DNA of 64,000 nucleotides from Alkalibacterium sp034520745. Lineage in GTDB: Bacteria; Bacillota; Bacilli; Lactobacillales; Carnobacteriaceae_A. The stretch is taken from positions 62,001 to 126,000 of the forward strand of contig JAXHNF010000023.1 of assembly GCA_034520745.1 (NCBI GenBank), given 5' to 3'. Within the stretch, counting starts at the first letter, position 1, and each line of letters begins with the position of its first letter. The notes beneath the pieces were generated by a model, which worked only from the letters and a program-made list of their open reading frames with translations, had not been told where the DNA came from and searched no databases. This document shows, piece by piece, positions 8,337 through 18,283 of the stretch. Position numbers and translations under genes: made by a program.

Positions 8337-9147
8337 TTATAGGACGAACAGCGGACACGGTTCAGCCGGATCAGTATCATACAGCTGGAAACGCTCATTC
8401 ACGCCGGTGTCTTTTCTCTTCCAGGATCTCTTCCACGGTCTGATGGGCAACTTCTTTGATGTTGTTTTCTTTACTCAAATGCCCTAAATAAATGCGCTTG
8501 GTAATTGTCACCGATGATCTCAGCCAGGGCCAGGGCCACCGTCTTCATTGGATAAATGCCCCTTGTCACCGATGATGCGCTGTTTCAAAGACAGGGATAA
8601 CGGCCCATTCGCAGCATGCTCAGATCGTGATTGCTCTCAAATAAGTAGGCATCAGCGTCCTTGACCAAACCTCGCATGCGGTCACTGACGTATCCTGTAT
8701 CCGTCAGCATGACAAACCGTTTGTTGTTCTTCTGAAAGGTGTAGAACTGAGGGTCGACCGCATCATGAGATACGCCAAAGCTGGAGATATCGATGTCGCC
8801 CAGAGTCAACGTCTTTCTTTTGAAAAATGATGCTTCTGTTCCACTTTCAGTTTACCGAGCTTCGGCTCCATCGCCTGCCAGGTTTTTTCATTGGCATAAA
8901 TGTCCAGATCATATTTGCGTGCCAGAATTACCGACACCTTCGATATGATCGGTATGTTCATGCGAAACCAGGATGGCATCCAGATCTTCCGGTCGGCGGT
9001 CGATTTTACTTAACAGTTCAACCGTTTCTCCCGCTCAGTCCGCAGTCGACCAGCACTTTGATCTGATCGGTTCTATATAGTCGTGTTTCCTGAACTTCCG
9101 CTGGCCAGCATGCTGATACGCAGGTCAGACTGTTCTGATTGCATCAT
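8337..9147 (-). CDS. yycJ: Metallo-beta-lactamase-fold protein YycJ/WalJ (frameshifted)
   Basis: Member of the MBL hydrolase family always found with walRK; proposed to act as an exonuclease linking cell division and repair. ATG at 9147, AGAGGAAT upstream. Readable: RISMLASGSSGN at the N-terminus, the metal-binding HEHTDH motif near 8960, then LTLGDIDISSFGVSHDAVDPQFYTF, MLTDTGYVSDRMRGLVKDADAYLFESNHD and a C-terminal LSNEDG region. It ends CPLFVL. Numerous indels (six or more) break it. Length after repair about 268 residues, as expected. Confidence 0.85.
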
Positions 9148-9257
9148 AAAATGATTCCTCTCTGTGAATACTCATCGTCTATCTTACAACAAGTCTCCAC
9201 CTTCAGGCAAGGATACTTTTGATAATCCACACGCTTTTACTCGTCAGTTTCGTCAGA

Positions 9258-10190
9258 TTAGTCACTTTCGCCGGATTCCTCAAAATCTCCATCACTGTTA
9301 TCTTCCTGCAGATCTTCTTCCGGCTCTTCCTCAGCATCTTCCGGTTCCTCCGGTTCTTCCGGCACAAGTGGTGCGGCCGGTTCTGAAATGATCGTGCGCT
9401 CCAGAGCGTCCACACGGAGTATCCGTTCCCCGCTCGAATCTCTCACAGGAACAAACCATACCGGCCCATACATGCTCAAGTCTTCCAGATGCAGGGTACG
9501 GTAGTATGAAAGGATTCGGCTGACTCACTGTGGAGTTGGAGCTTATTTCGTCTGTTCTGAGAAAGAATCTCGATGGCCTGTCTGTCCGTGATAATGGATT
9601 GAGTCGAACCCTGAGGCGTCATCGGTCCCGCATAGGTCTGCTGATAAGAGATGATATTGCCGTCCCTGCCGTAAAACAGAGAAATTTCAGATGTGCCGTC
9701 CGCGACAGGGATGCCTTCGACTTCCTGAGTATAAACGAATCGGTTCTGACTGCGGTCATACCTGAAATATGCATACTCTTCACCGAAAAGCACAGAACCA
9801 TTAAAGACAAAGTCGTTCAATTCGGCATAATCCCCATCTGTAAAGCCCTCCTCCGGGCTCCCTTCCAGTTCGATCGGATCAGACAGAATGCTTGTATAAA
9901 GCGATCCGTCTTCAGCGACGGACCCCGCCTGATTTTCCAGCTGATCCACGTTGTCTTCAAGCAGCTGATTGCTGTCTGCCTGAACGTAAAAGACATCTCT
10001 TTCTCCTTCCTGCAGCGTCGCTAAGTTCGATGCCGATCTGTTCCATCCTCCCGGAATCGAGATCCACCGTGACCGGGCGCGCCTGTGGCCTGCTGGATAG
10101 TCATTACGATTTAAGAACTGACGAGTAGGCAGATATTCAAAAGCAGGAAGGCTGATCGAGATAAATGTTTTCTATTTTTTTAAAATCCAT
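9258..10190 (-). CDS. yycI: WalRK regulatory membrane protein YycI (frameshifted), acidic tail
   Basis: Membrane-anchored partner of YycH that modulates the WalK kinase. ATG at 10190, AGGAGGAAT 7 nt upstream; it overlaps the yycH 3' end by about 11 nt. The N-terminus is cytoplasmic MDFKKIEN then a membrane helix readable in a shifted frame as SAFLLLNICLLVSS. The middle is continuous: ELEGSPEEGFTDGDYAELNDFVFNG, FRYDRSQNRFVYTQEVEGIPV and GNIISYQQTYAGPM, typical of the YycI domain. The C-terminus is a long run of Glu, Asp and Pro (EEPEEPEDAEEEPEED) ending GESD, longer than in most YycI proteins. Confidence 0.83.
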
Positions 10191-11523
10191 TCAATGATTC
10201 CTCCTGTGATTGAATATACCGGGTCAGTTCTACCCAGCTTCCCTGCGACTCGACAGACCAGTCAGGCTCAAAAAGTGAACCACTCGGTCATCTTCTCCAC
10301 TTTGTGTCCAGGTCAGCCCCATGCGGATATCTTTTCGATGTAATCCAGTCCCAGTTCCGTGTCCTCAAGCCGACCTGATGACAGCCGCCCCCCCGGGGAG
10401 AGCTTTGGCACGTTCACCTGTCAGGGTCAGGGGCGTCTGTACGACTCGGAGAGGAACCTGGAGATCCGTCAGGCCGCTTTCGACGACCGCGACTTCGATC
10501 ATCTGATTCAGACTGCTGGGAACTGAAAATAACAGGGTACCCCTGGATATAACGCTGAAACACGACTTTATGCGTTTCAGGAATGTAATTCTGATAATGG
10601 ACCTGTTCCGTCCAGTTTTCGATTTGAGTCAGCTGCTGATAGCTGCTCTGGAGTCGTTCACTGAATGTCATTTGTCCCATATCCGAGCGCTGCTCGTCTA
10701 CAGACTGTGAGCGTGTTTGCCGTTTCATTGATCCGAACTTCTGTCGTCAGGTCAATGAAGGCGGTCGTACTGTCGGTGCGTCTCGCATCTATTTCTGACG
10801 TATCCGGGAAAAACTGATAGACGAACAGATTGTTCGGCAGACGTTCAACCAGGTAATCTCTGTATTCAACGTTCTGATCGTCGACTGGAAGATAGCTGAA
10901 CCGCTCATTCACTTCAGCAAAAGCTTCCACATCGGCCAGGACATTATCCGCCGAGTAGAGCAGCTCATTGAGCATACTCTCAGTATATTCTGTCCCGTCG
11001 ATCTGATAGATAAATTCGTTACGCGAGTCATAGAATCCCGCTGACTTCAGGGTTCTTCTTCGTTCATGAGTACATGTGTAAAGGTGCGGTTTTCATAATC
11101 GGTCGGCAGATCATCGAAGCCGTTGAACAGTCCGAATGGTACCGGGGCATCAAAGACAAACTCGACCGACTTTCCTCACGCAGATAATCCCTGATACGCC
11201 GGAAAACTAAGTCTCTGCGGGGTACTGCACTTCTCCGAACGTCGTCTCCGGCAGAGTATCCTCCAAACCATTCATTGGTAAAGTACGTATTCACATCCAG
11301 TTTCTGTTCAGATTCGTCCGGTGCCAGAATGATTTTTCTTTGGAGAAAAAACTTCGAACTGGCGCAATGACTCGTCGAGCTGAGCCGGGACAGGGTCTTC
11401 CTGCACCGGGCAGGACGAACTTCCTCGAACCGCAACGCCGGTCGTCCATATCTGAAAACTCAAGAACAGACTTAAACCAATCAGTCCCGTCAAGAGTATA
11501 TGCTTGATTTTAGACCAGATCAT
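10180..11523 (-). CDS. yycH: WalRK regulatory membrane protein YycH (frameshifted)
   Basis: Extracytoplasmic regulator of WalK, anchored by one N-terminal helix. ATG at 11523 overlaps the walK stop as ATGA. N-terminus MIWSKIKHILLTGLIGLSLFLSFQIWTTG is the membrane segment. Then fragments in several frames: PVQEDPVPAQLDESLRQFEVFSP, EFVFDAPVPFGLF-like text near 11120-11160, SADNVLADVEAFAEVNERFSYLPVDDQNVEYRDYLVERLPNNLFVYQFFPDTSEIDARR, and TFSERLQSSYQQLTQIENWTEQVHYQNYIPETHKVVFQRYIQGYPVIFSSQQS. It ends SQEESLNGF. Identification rests on position and sequence style. Confidence 0.8.
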
Positions 11524-13423
11524 TCCCATTCCTCCTCTTCATAGGGAACATAAGGAAGGGAGAGATAGAATATCGTACCTTTGCCTTCAGTACTCTCAGC
11601 CCAAATGCGGCCATCATGCTGTTCCACGACTTCCTTGGAAATAGCCAGACCCAAGCCGCTCCCTCCCATGGCCCGTGAGCGTGCTCTGTCCACACGGTAG
11701 AAACGGGAGAATATCTTAGTAAGATCGGCTTTGGTGGATACCCATTCCTTCGTCACGGATACTGATAAGTACGGTATCCGTTCTTTTTTCCATTTTTCCT
11801 GTGATCGTTCCGCCGTCGGGTGAATACTTGATCGCATTGTTCATAATATTATCCAGAACCTGGATCATGCGGTCAGGATCGACCTCCACGAAGATGGATT
11901 CAGTTAACAGTTCTTTTCTTGAATCCGGATAGTCCTTTCCTTCATATTCTGCTGAGTGGATCACCATATCAAAACGGCTCAGAACATGTTCGAACATTTC
12001 AGTTAAATCGATGATTTCAAGATTCAGGACACTTTTCCCGGAATCGATACGGGACAGGTGAAGCAGGTCCTGGATCATCCGGATCATGCGGTCCGGTCTC
12101 ATTTTGAGTGACCTCCAGAAAGCGGGGCGCCAGATCCGGATCCTGCCAGGCACCGTCTGCCAGAGCCTCGATGTAGCTGGTCTTAACGTCTGCCCGAGGT
12201 GCGCCGGAGTTCATGGGAGACGTTTGACACGAACTGTTTACGTTCTTCTTCGATGCGTTCCTGTTCGGTGACGTCATGGCAGTGTACACAGACGGATTCC
12301 CGCTGATGATTAGCCGGATTCTTTTCGAACCAGTTGTGCAGTGTAGCACGCAGCAGTTGATCCGGCACACCGTTGTTGTGGGCTGTTGACGAGGACATCA
12401 TCGCTGTTTTTCCAGAACACGGTGCAAGCAAGTAATGTCTTCTTCCCACATCCAGCAGCTGGACAGGACAGATTTTCTCCAATCGCTTGATTTCTGTACC
12501 TTCATCGAGCATCGACTGAGCCATTTCATTGATGATCATGATTTTACCGCGCCTGTCCGTGGCGACGACCCCATCTGTCATATGGGTCAGCACGCTGTCC
12601 AGGCGTCTTCTTTCGGCATCGATCGATTCCTGGGCATCCGCCACGTCATCGGAGAGATCGATTCGCATTAGGGCCGCCAGCTGACCCAATTCGTCTTCAC
12701 CGTAGACTTCCCAGGGTCCCTGAGTAGTGTCCTTCGGCAATCTGGCGGGTCTGGATCGGCATTTCCTCTGACCGGGCTTGGTCAAAGCCCGGTAGACCAT
12801 ATTGGCCAAAACGAGAGACAAACCGATCGCTACCGCACTGGCACCCGCAAAAAGATCCCTGTGATCTGAGAAATTTGACTGTAGACGGATTCGATATTGC
12901 TTTCCATCAGTACGGCACCTAGGAAACTGGGAGTCCTCACCGTTAGAAAAAACGGGTTCCACTATTTTCCATCTTCTGCTTTGAGTGACGGAATCCGATC
13001 ACTTGTCTGGTTATGGAATTCTCCGTTATCTGAGCCTGTCTCAGATCGACATCGTCGGACAGCTGACCGATGATGTTCTGCTGGGTGGTGTCACTGGTCC
13101 CCAAAACGGTGAGATCCGCGTCAACGACCTGCAGATCAGTGATCCCGCTCCCTGAAAATTCAGTGAGCAGATTGCTGATTTCCTGTTGAGGGTCTATGTC
13201 GCTTTCTTGACCGTTTTCTTCGATTTGAAGGTAAGGAAGGATCGTGCTCTCTAGACAATTCATCTGAACCTGGCGATCTTCCTGAAAATTTGCGACCAGC
13301 TGTCGCTCGATCTGGGTAATAACAATTCGCCCCGATCAACTGCAGGGCGAATACTAGTAATAATACGATCACAAACACGATTTTAGTGTTGATCGACTGA
13401 TAAATTCGAATCTTTTTTTTCAT
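11520..13423 (-). CDS. walK: Sensor histidine kinase WalK (frameshifted)
   Basis: Essential cell-wall sensor kinase. ATG at 13423 (MKKKIRIYQSINTKIVFVIVLLLVFALQLIGA, first membrane helix), 7 nt after walR. An extracytoplasmic domain follows (about 12960-13330), then a second helix (AVAIGLSLVLANMVYRALTKP), HAMP (DELGQLA), PAS (VLTHMTDGVVATDRRGKIMIINEMAQ), HisKA with the H-box QFVSNVSHELR, the N-box DNIMNNAIKYSPDGG and the G-boxes RDEGMGI, MGGSGLGLAISKEVVEQHDGRI. At least five indels, including one right after the H-box and one before the F-box. It ends EEEEWE. An essential gene, so the breaks are best read as sequence errors. Confidence 0.92.
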
Positions 13424-13429
13424 AAATAA

Positions 13430-14144
13430 CTACTTCTCCTGCTGTTCAGGACTACTTAAATAGTATCCTACTCCTCGGCGGGTAACTAAAAACGTCGGGT
13501 GGCTCGGATTATCTTCGATTTTTTCACGCAGACGTCTGACTGTCACATCCACGGTGCGCACATCTCCGAAATAGTCGTAACCCCAGACCGTTTCCAACAG
13601 ATGCTCGCGGGTCATCACCTGACCGATATGTCTTGCCAGATAATGGAGCAGTTCAAACTCGCGGTGCGTCAATTCGATGGACTCGCCGCGCTTGGAGACG
13701 ATATAAGCGTCCGGATGAACCGTCAAGTCGCCGACTTCAATGTCGTTGCTTTCCTCCTGAGCAGATTCACTGCTCTGCATGGATGCCTGTCTTCTGACGT
13801 TCGCTTTGACGCGCGCCACCAGTTCACGGTTCGAGAACGGCTTAGTGACATAATCATCTGCCCCCAGTTCCAGTCCAAGTACTTTGTCGATCTCCTGGTC
13901 TTTCGCCGTCACCATGATGATCGGGATATCTCTTGTTTTACGCACTTCCCGGCAGACCTCCAGTCCGTCCATTTTAGGGAGCATGAGATCCAGGACGATC
14001 AGATTCCGGATTTTCTTCTTCAACTTTTTCAAGGGCTTCTTCCCCATCAAAAGCCGTAACTACCTCGAAACCTTCTTTTTCCAGGTTGAACTTGACAATG
14101 TCGGAGATTGGCTTTTCATCGTCGACAACTAGTATCTTTTTCAA
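13430..14144 (-). CDS. walR: Response regulator WalR (one frameshift)
   Basis: OmpR-family regulator of cell-wall hydrolases and synthesis, phosphorylated by WalK. Start TTG at 14144, 5 nt after AGGAGGAA. The receiver reads KKILVVDDEKPISDIVKFNLEKEGFEVV, an indel near 14015 (one extra A in CCGGAATC), then LIVLDLMLPKMDGLEV with the phospho-Asp, MVTAKDQE and the switch Lys in DDYVTKPFS. The winged-helix effector reads LTHREFELLHYLARHIGQVMTREHLLETVWGYDYFGDVRTVDVTVRRLR. It ends PEQQEK. First gene of the walRKHIJ operon. Confidence 0.96.
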
Positions 14145-14255
14145 AGACGTTCCTCCTCAGAACTAATTTAACGTGCATCATACTGTGGTTCTATTCACTT
14201 CGATTATACCTTTCATGAAGATTATGTTCAATTTTACTTACTGGCAGCCAGTCGT

Positions 14256-14771
14256 TCAGCAAGACAGGGTGATCTTCAGAGCCTCTGTCTTATTTGCTAC
14301 GGCACCTTTTGCCGGAAAGACCTCCAGAGACACGACGGACTCGTGCTCCAGAACGATCACAGGTATCACCGTCTTGAAGCCTCTGTCACTGATCAGTTTC
14401 TGATCGAATGTCGCCAGCAGGTCACCTTTTCCGACACGTTTGTTCTTCTTCAGTGACGTCTCGAACCCCTCGCCATTCATAAGCAGCGTATCGATACCGA
14501 TATGGATCAATACTTTAAGGCCTTCATCCGTTTCGATATAATAGGCATGTTTGGCATCGGCCACTTCGATCAGCTTTCCGGAAACGGGAGCATAGACCTC
14601 CTGAGATGTCGGCTTCAGCGCATACCCGTCTCCGATCATCTTCTGCGAGAACAGATCGTCCTGCACTTCCTCGATCATAATGATTTCCCCGTCAGCGACG
14701 GCACTCAGATACAATGCGGCGCTGTCATGTTCTACTTCCTGCTCACCCAATCCATTATGCTGAATACTCAT
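14256..14771 (-). CDS. PTS glucose-type EIIA component
   Basis: Cytoplasmic phosphocarrier that takes phosphate from HPr and passes it to a glucose-type EIIB. 171 residues, intact. The core reads DGEIIMIEEVQDDLFSQKMIGDGYAL, VYAPVSGKLIEVADAKHAYYIET and LKVLIHIGIDTLLMNGEGFE; His90 in HIGIDT is the phosphorylated residue and His75 its partner. The end is GAVANKTEALKITLSC. There is no IIBC domain on the polypeptide and no EIIBC gene beside it, so it may serve other permeases in trans, for instance the trehalose EIIBC at 49.6-51.2 kb, which lacks a IIA domain. That pairing is inference. Confidence 0.9.
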   Translation of the reverse strand: MSIQHNGLGEQEVEHDSAALYLSAVADGEIIMIEEVQDDLFSQKMIGDGYALKPTSQEVYAPVSGKLIEVADAKHAYYIETDEGLKVLIHIGIDTLLMNGEGFETSLKKNKRVGKGDLLATFDQKLISDRGFKTVIPVIVLEHESVVSLEVFPAKGAVANKTEALKITLSC

Positions 14772-15044
14772 GTTTATCTCCTTTTTTTGAAAAAATGACT
14801 GGTTGTGTCCCGATAAAGTCTAAAAGACAGCTTGTTTTTCTCTCTTTAGACTGCTTTCATAACAGACTCTTTTGTCCCTGCTGAAACAACCCGTAAGAAT
14901 CCTATTGTGTTGCTACTATTCTAACAATTAAAGCTCTTTCAAGCAATATGTTTTCTCCGGCGTTTTAGTTGGTGTTATATTTACTTCATGGTATTCTAAT
15001 AATATAGACAGAAAAATCTCGAAAATGATAAGAAAAGGAGGCAC
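14772..15044. other. Divergent spacer
   Basis: Upstream of both the EIIA gene and the DUF948 gene, so it should carry divergent promoters. I see AT-rich sequence but no site I would call with confidence. AAAAGGAGG at 15033-15041 is the DUF948 ribosome site. Confidence 0.5.
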
Positions 15045-15047
15045 ATG

Positions 15048-15509
15048 ATGGAAACAGGTTATCTTATTTCGCTTATTATTCTTGGCATAGCTCTCGTCAT
15101 TCTCATTGGTATGGGTATATATGCGATGAAACAAATGAAACCGACACTTAAGAATATCGAAAAGACTCAAACCAATGTGCAGGATCAGATCGAACATTTC
15201 ACCAATGAAGCGGATGTGATGCAGAAGAAAGTGGACCTTATCATGACACGCGTCGACAGCACCAGAGACGTGGCAGAAATCAATATGGAACGGATGAATG
15301 AACTGTCAGATTATGCGTCCAGTTTGTCGCTCTCTCTGACTGATCTGAAAGAACATAGCGGGGAATATTCAAAAGGTATCGCTCAAAATACCTATACAGA
15401 AATTAAGACAGACGGACCGCGCCTTGTTGAAACATTCAAACGTGCATTCAAGGGAACGGTCGAAAAACAGAAACATCGTCACCAAAATGAACAATCCCAT
15501 ACGCTTTAA
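15048..15509 (+). CDS. DUF948 membrane-anchored protein
   Basis: One N-terminal membrane helix (GYLISLIILGIALVILIGMGIYAM) followed by a cytoplasmic or surface coiled-coil region (about residues 30-110) rich in Asn, Gln, Glu and Lys: KNIEKTQTNVQDQIEHFTNEADVMQKKVDLI. 154 residues, the size of DUF948 proteins, often encoded beside YtxH proteins as here. ATG at 15048 rather than 15045, after AAGGAGGCAC. Function unknown; DUF948 proteins appear in general stress gene pairs in Bacillales. Confidence 0.8.
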   Translation: METGYLISLIILGIALVILIGMGIYAMKQMKPTLKNIEKTQTNVQDQIEHFTNEADVMQKKVDLIMTRVDSTRDVAEINMERMNELSDYASSLSLSLTDLKEHSGEYSKGIAQNTYTEIKTDGPRLVETFKRAFKGTVEKQKHRHQNEQSHTL

Positions 15510-15540
15510 TTATTTCATTAACGAAAGGATGAAAGAATCA

Positions 15541-16075
15541 TGCCAAAAGTAAGTTTGTCAAAAGCAGTATTCATGAGTGCGGCCTCAGCTTTCGCCGCCT
15601 TGTTATTCGCTCCGAAAGAGGAAAGGAATTCCGAGAGGACCTGAAAGACGAAGCCTTGAAATTAAAGGATTCCGGTGAAGAAAAAGCACACGAACTGGTC
15701 GATGATTTCAAGACTTCCTATATGGAAGCGGAAAAGGAACTGGAATCAGAACAGGCGAAACTGGATGCCAAGCAGGCGAAGCTGAATCAGACGATCGAAG
15801 AGATCGAAAGAGACTTGGCTTTAAGCGAAGCGGAAAGACAGGGAACGACCGAAGCGGATGCCGTTTCAGCCAGTCAGGCTGTATATACGGATGACAAGGT
15901 CGGCGACGTAAAAAACACCCCCCTCGAACCTGAACACGATCAGGCCATTCCGAAAGACAAAGTGGACGAGGCTTTGCACGATAATTATTTGTCAGACAGT
16001 GAAGAATTTAACATCAATGAGTCAGAAGTTGAAGATGAAGAAGACGCCTCATTGAAAGTAAATCCTAACGACTGA
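15541..16075 (+). CDS. YtxH-domain protein (one frameshift)
   Basis: Second gene of the pair, 31 nt after the DUF948 gene, with AAAGGATG upstream. It starts MPKVSLSKAVFMSAASAFAALLFAPK, the glycine/alanine membrane segment of YtxH proteins. One base is missing from the A run at about 15614; inserting it gives KRGKEFREDLKDEALKLKDSGEEKAHEL in frame with the rest. The remainder is a charged coiled-coil (ESEQAKLDAKQAKLNQTIEEIERD) and an acidic tail. About 178 residues. Function unknown; a stress-related envelope role is the common suggestion. Confidence 0.78.
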
Positions 16076-16083
16076 TCATACAG

Positions 16084-16121
16084 AAAAAGGCTGGGACTAT
16101 AAAGAGTCCCAGCCTTTTTCT
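16084..16121 (+). terminator. Terminator after the YtxH gene
   Basis: AAAAAGGCTGGGACT pairs perfectly with AGTCCCAGCCTTTTT around a 6-nt loop. Confidence 0.9.
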
Positions 16122-16140
16122 ATGTTTAGTTATGATAAAG

Positions 16141-16446
16141 TGTTTGCCTAGCAGTATTATGACAACTTCAGAGCCTCGGCTCCCGGGAAGTTGTCTCAAT
16201 AGCGGTATTGCGACAACTTCAGGGCCTCTGTTTTTAGAAACTTGTTCCAATAGCGGTTTTGCGACGACTTCAAAGCTACTGTTCCCAGGAACTTGTTCCA
16301 ATAGCAGTATTTCAACGACTTCAGAGCTCCTGCTCCTAGGAACTTGTTCCAATAGCAGTATTGCGACAACTTCAGAGCTCCTGCTCCTAGGAACTTGTTC
16401 CAATAGCAGTATTGCGACATGTTCAGGCGCCTTGGCTCCAAGGAAG
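16141..16446. repeat. 51-bp tandem repeat, six copies
   Basis: Units begin at 16141, 16192, 16243, 16294, 16345 and 16396, exactly 51 bp apart. Copies 4 and 5 are almost identical; the outer ones diverge, as expected for an old array expanding in the middle. Each unit holds the palindrome GGAACTTGTTCC next to CCTAGG and TTGCGACAACTTC. It lies between the convergent YtxH and amylase genes. Three frames are open through it because the unit length is a multiple of three and has no stop in those frames. Confidence 0.92.
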
Positions 16447-16533
16447 TGGTGCCAATCACCTAAAGTGACCGTTTCATAGCACATAACGGCATACTGTACA
16501 GCAGTAGCCCCGGATAAACAGCCCATTCTCTAT

Positions 16534-16584
16534 AAAAAAAACAGTAGATAAAGAACACTCTTGTGGTCTTTATCTACTGTTTTT
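16534..16584. terminator. Amylase terminator, bidirectional
   Basis: AAAAACAGTAGATAAAGA pairs with TCTTTATCTACTGTTTTT around a 13-nt loop; both flanks are suitable A or T runs. Confidence 0.9.
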
Positions 16585-16596
16585 CGACTGTTTAGT

Positions 16597-18054
16597 TTAT
16601 TCCGGTTTTCTGACCCACACAGATAGTGATTCTGCGTTCACCGGGAATGTGGCTTTTCCTTCTTCGTCGATCTCTATCTCTTCTTCCCGATTCTTCGTTA
16701 AATCTGTATAAACATCTCTTGGCATGAAGCTCACCTACGTACATCTCCTTGAATCCTTCATCTCCGTTGGACATGATGACGGCGCAGCCTTCCGGATGTT
16801 CATCATCACCTGTTCTCGTAAATCCAATACAGTTGTTATGGTCTAAATAGTTTGTCTGTTCCCCGTAGGCATATTCACTGCGTGCATGCAGCAGGCTGTC
16901 GATCTCTTTCTGACAGCCCGGGTAGTCAACGTCTCCGCTGTAGCCGTAGTAATCACTGTAGAACACACAGGGGTAACCATAGGAACTTAACAGAATGAAT
17001 CCGTAAGCCAGTGGTTTGAACCAGGGTTCAACGTATGACTGCAGAGACTGACCGGGCTGAGAGTCATGATTTTCAACAAACGTCACGGCCTGTTCGGCAT
17101 TGCTTTTGTAAAGCGTTCCGTCGATCAGACGCCTCAGATCAAAATCACTGTACTGTTTGCTCGCTTCATGCAGCGCATAATGGAAACGCACATCCATCAT
17201 CGAGATGGAATAGTCATGTTCTTCAAGGTAGTCTTCGAGGAACTTATAGCGCTGGTGCCAGTACTCCGCCACGAAAAAGAAATCTTCGTCATAGTCTGCC
17301 CTGACACCTTCGATCAGTTCCCTCATGAACACACTGTCGATATGCTTGACGGCATCGAGACGTATCCCGTCGATCCCGGTTTCTTCAATAAACCAGTGTA
17401 TCCATTTTTTCGTCTCTTCAACGACTTCCGGATGACTGTAATCGATATCTGCAAACATGAGATAATCGAAATTTCCGAACTCGACAGATACATGCTCATC
17501 CGGAGCCCAACCCTTGCCTTCACCTTCGATACGAAAGATACCATGGTCACCGGTTTTCTCATCATCGGAAACACCCGAAAAATGGTACCAGTGCCATTCA
17601 AAGTCTGAATACTTCCCCTGCCTTCCGGGAAAGTTAAAGTAGGTCCAGGCCTCGATTTCCCGCGTTTCACCGATCTCTTCATGACGATTGTCTTCGCTTA
17701 CCGGTGTGCGCTTCGAACGTTTCCGTCTCGTCTGCGCCGCCTTTGTGATTCAGTACCACATCAGCATAGACGTGTATATCCTGCTCATGCAAAAGCTTCT
17801 ATAGCCTCGATCAGTTCTTCTTTTGTCCCGTATTTTGTTCTGACTGTGCCTTTCTGATCAAATTCACCTAAATCGAACAGATCATAGACACCATAACCCA
17901 CATCATCCTGGCCTGTGCCTTTGTAGCAGGGAGGAATCCAGACAGAGGTGATCCCTATCTCCTTCAAATGTTCAGCATCTTCTTTCAGGCGCTGCCAGTG
18001 CTTGCCGTCGTTCGGCAAGTCCCATTCAAAGTACTGCATTATTGTTCCGTTCAT
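16597..18054 (-). CDS. Cytoplasmic alpha-amylase, GH13 family 5 (frameshifted)
   Basis: Hydrolyses internal alpha-1,4-glucosidic bonds of maltodextrin or glycogen. No signal peptide: it starts MNGTIMQYFEWDLPNDGKHWQRL, the pattern of intracellular amylases. Then SVWIPPCYKGTGQDDVGYGVYDL, VYADVVLNHKGGADETET in a shifted frame (region I), GIDGIRLDAVKHID with the nucleophile Asp (region II), FVAEYWH with the acid Glu (region III) and FVENHDSQPGQS (region IV). Three to four indels (near 17790, 17690 and 16720). The repaired C-terminus reads FPVNAESLSVWVRKPE and stops at 16597. About 485 residues, the family norm. Confidence 0.92.
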
Positions 18055-18190
18055 CGTTACTTTCTCCCTCCGTTTACCTACAGCAAAAGGCGCTGTACCT
18101 TTTTATTTTACATTGAAGACTTGGTATTAACAACTTTAACGCTTTTTATATAAGCTCGCTCAAGTCTGCAATTCTCTAAATAAAGAAAGC

Positions 18191-18219
18191 TTGTATTTCT
18201 TCATCACGCATGGTAAAAT
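18191..18219 (+). promoter_or_regulatory. ktrB-ktrA promoter
   Basis: TTGTAT (18191-18196), 17-nt spacer and TAAAAT (18214-18219), 65 nt before ktrB. No c-di-AMP riboswitch-like leader fits in the short untranslated region. Confidence 0.65.
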
Positions 18220-18283
18220 CTAGCTATTCACGTTTAGTTTCTTTACATTATAAAGTAAGTCTGAAAGAGGAAGGATTGTTTTC

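Noticed and set aside
1..14000. Region of genuine gene decay (pseudogenes)
   Set aside because: Breaks hit walR, walK and other genes that must work; single-base shifts at homopolymers restore full family sequence. Sequencing error is the simpler reading.
16141..16446. CRISPR array
   Set aside because: The whole 51-bp unit repeats with no unique spacers, and no cas gene is near.
16065..16526. 153-residue frame with 17-residue repeats across the 51-bp array
   Set aside because: Its C-terminal end overlaps the YtxH terminator, there is no ribosome site, two other frames are equally open through the array, and the repeat length explains the openness.
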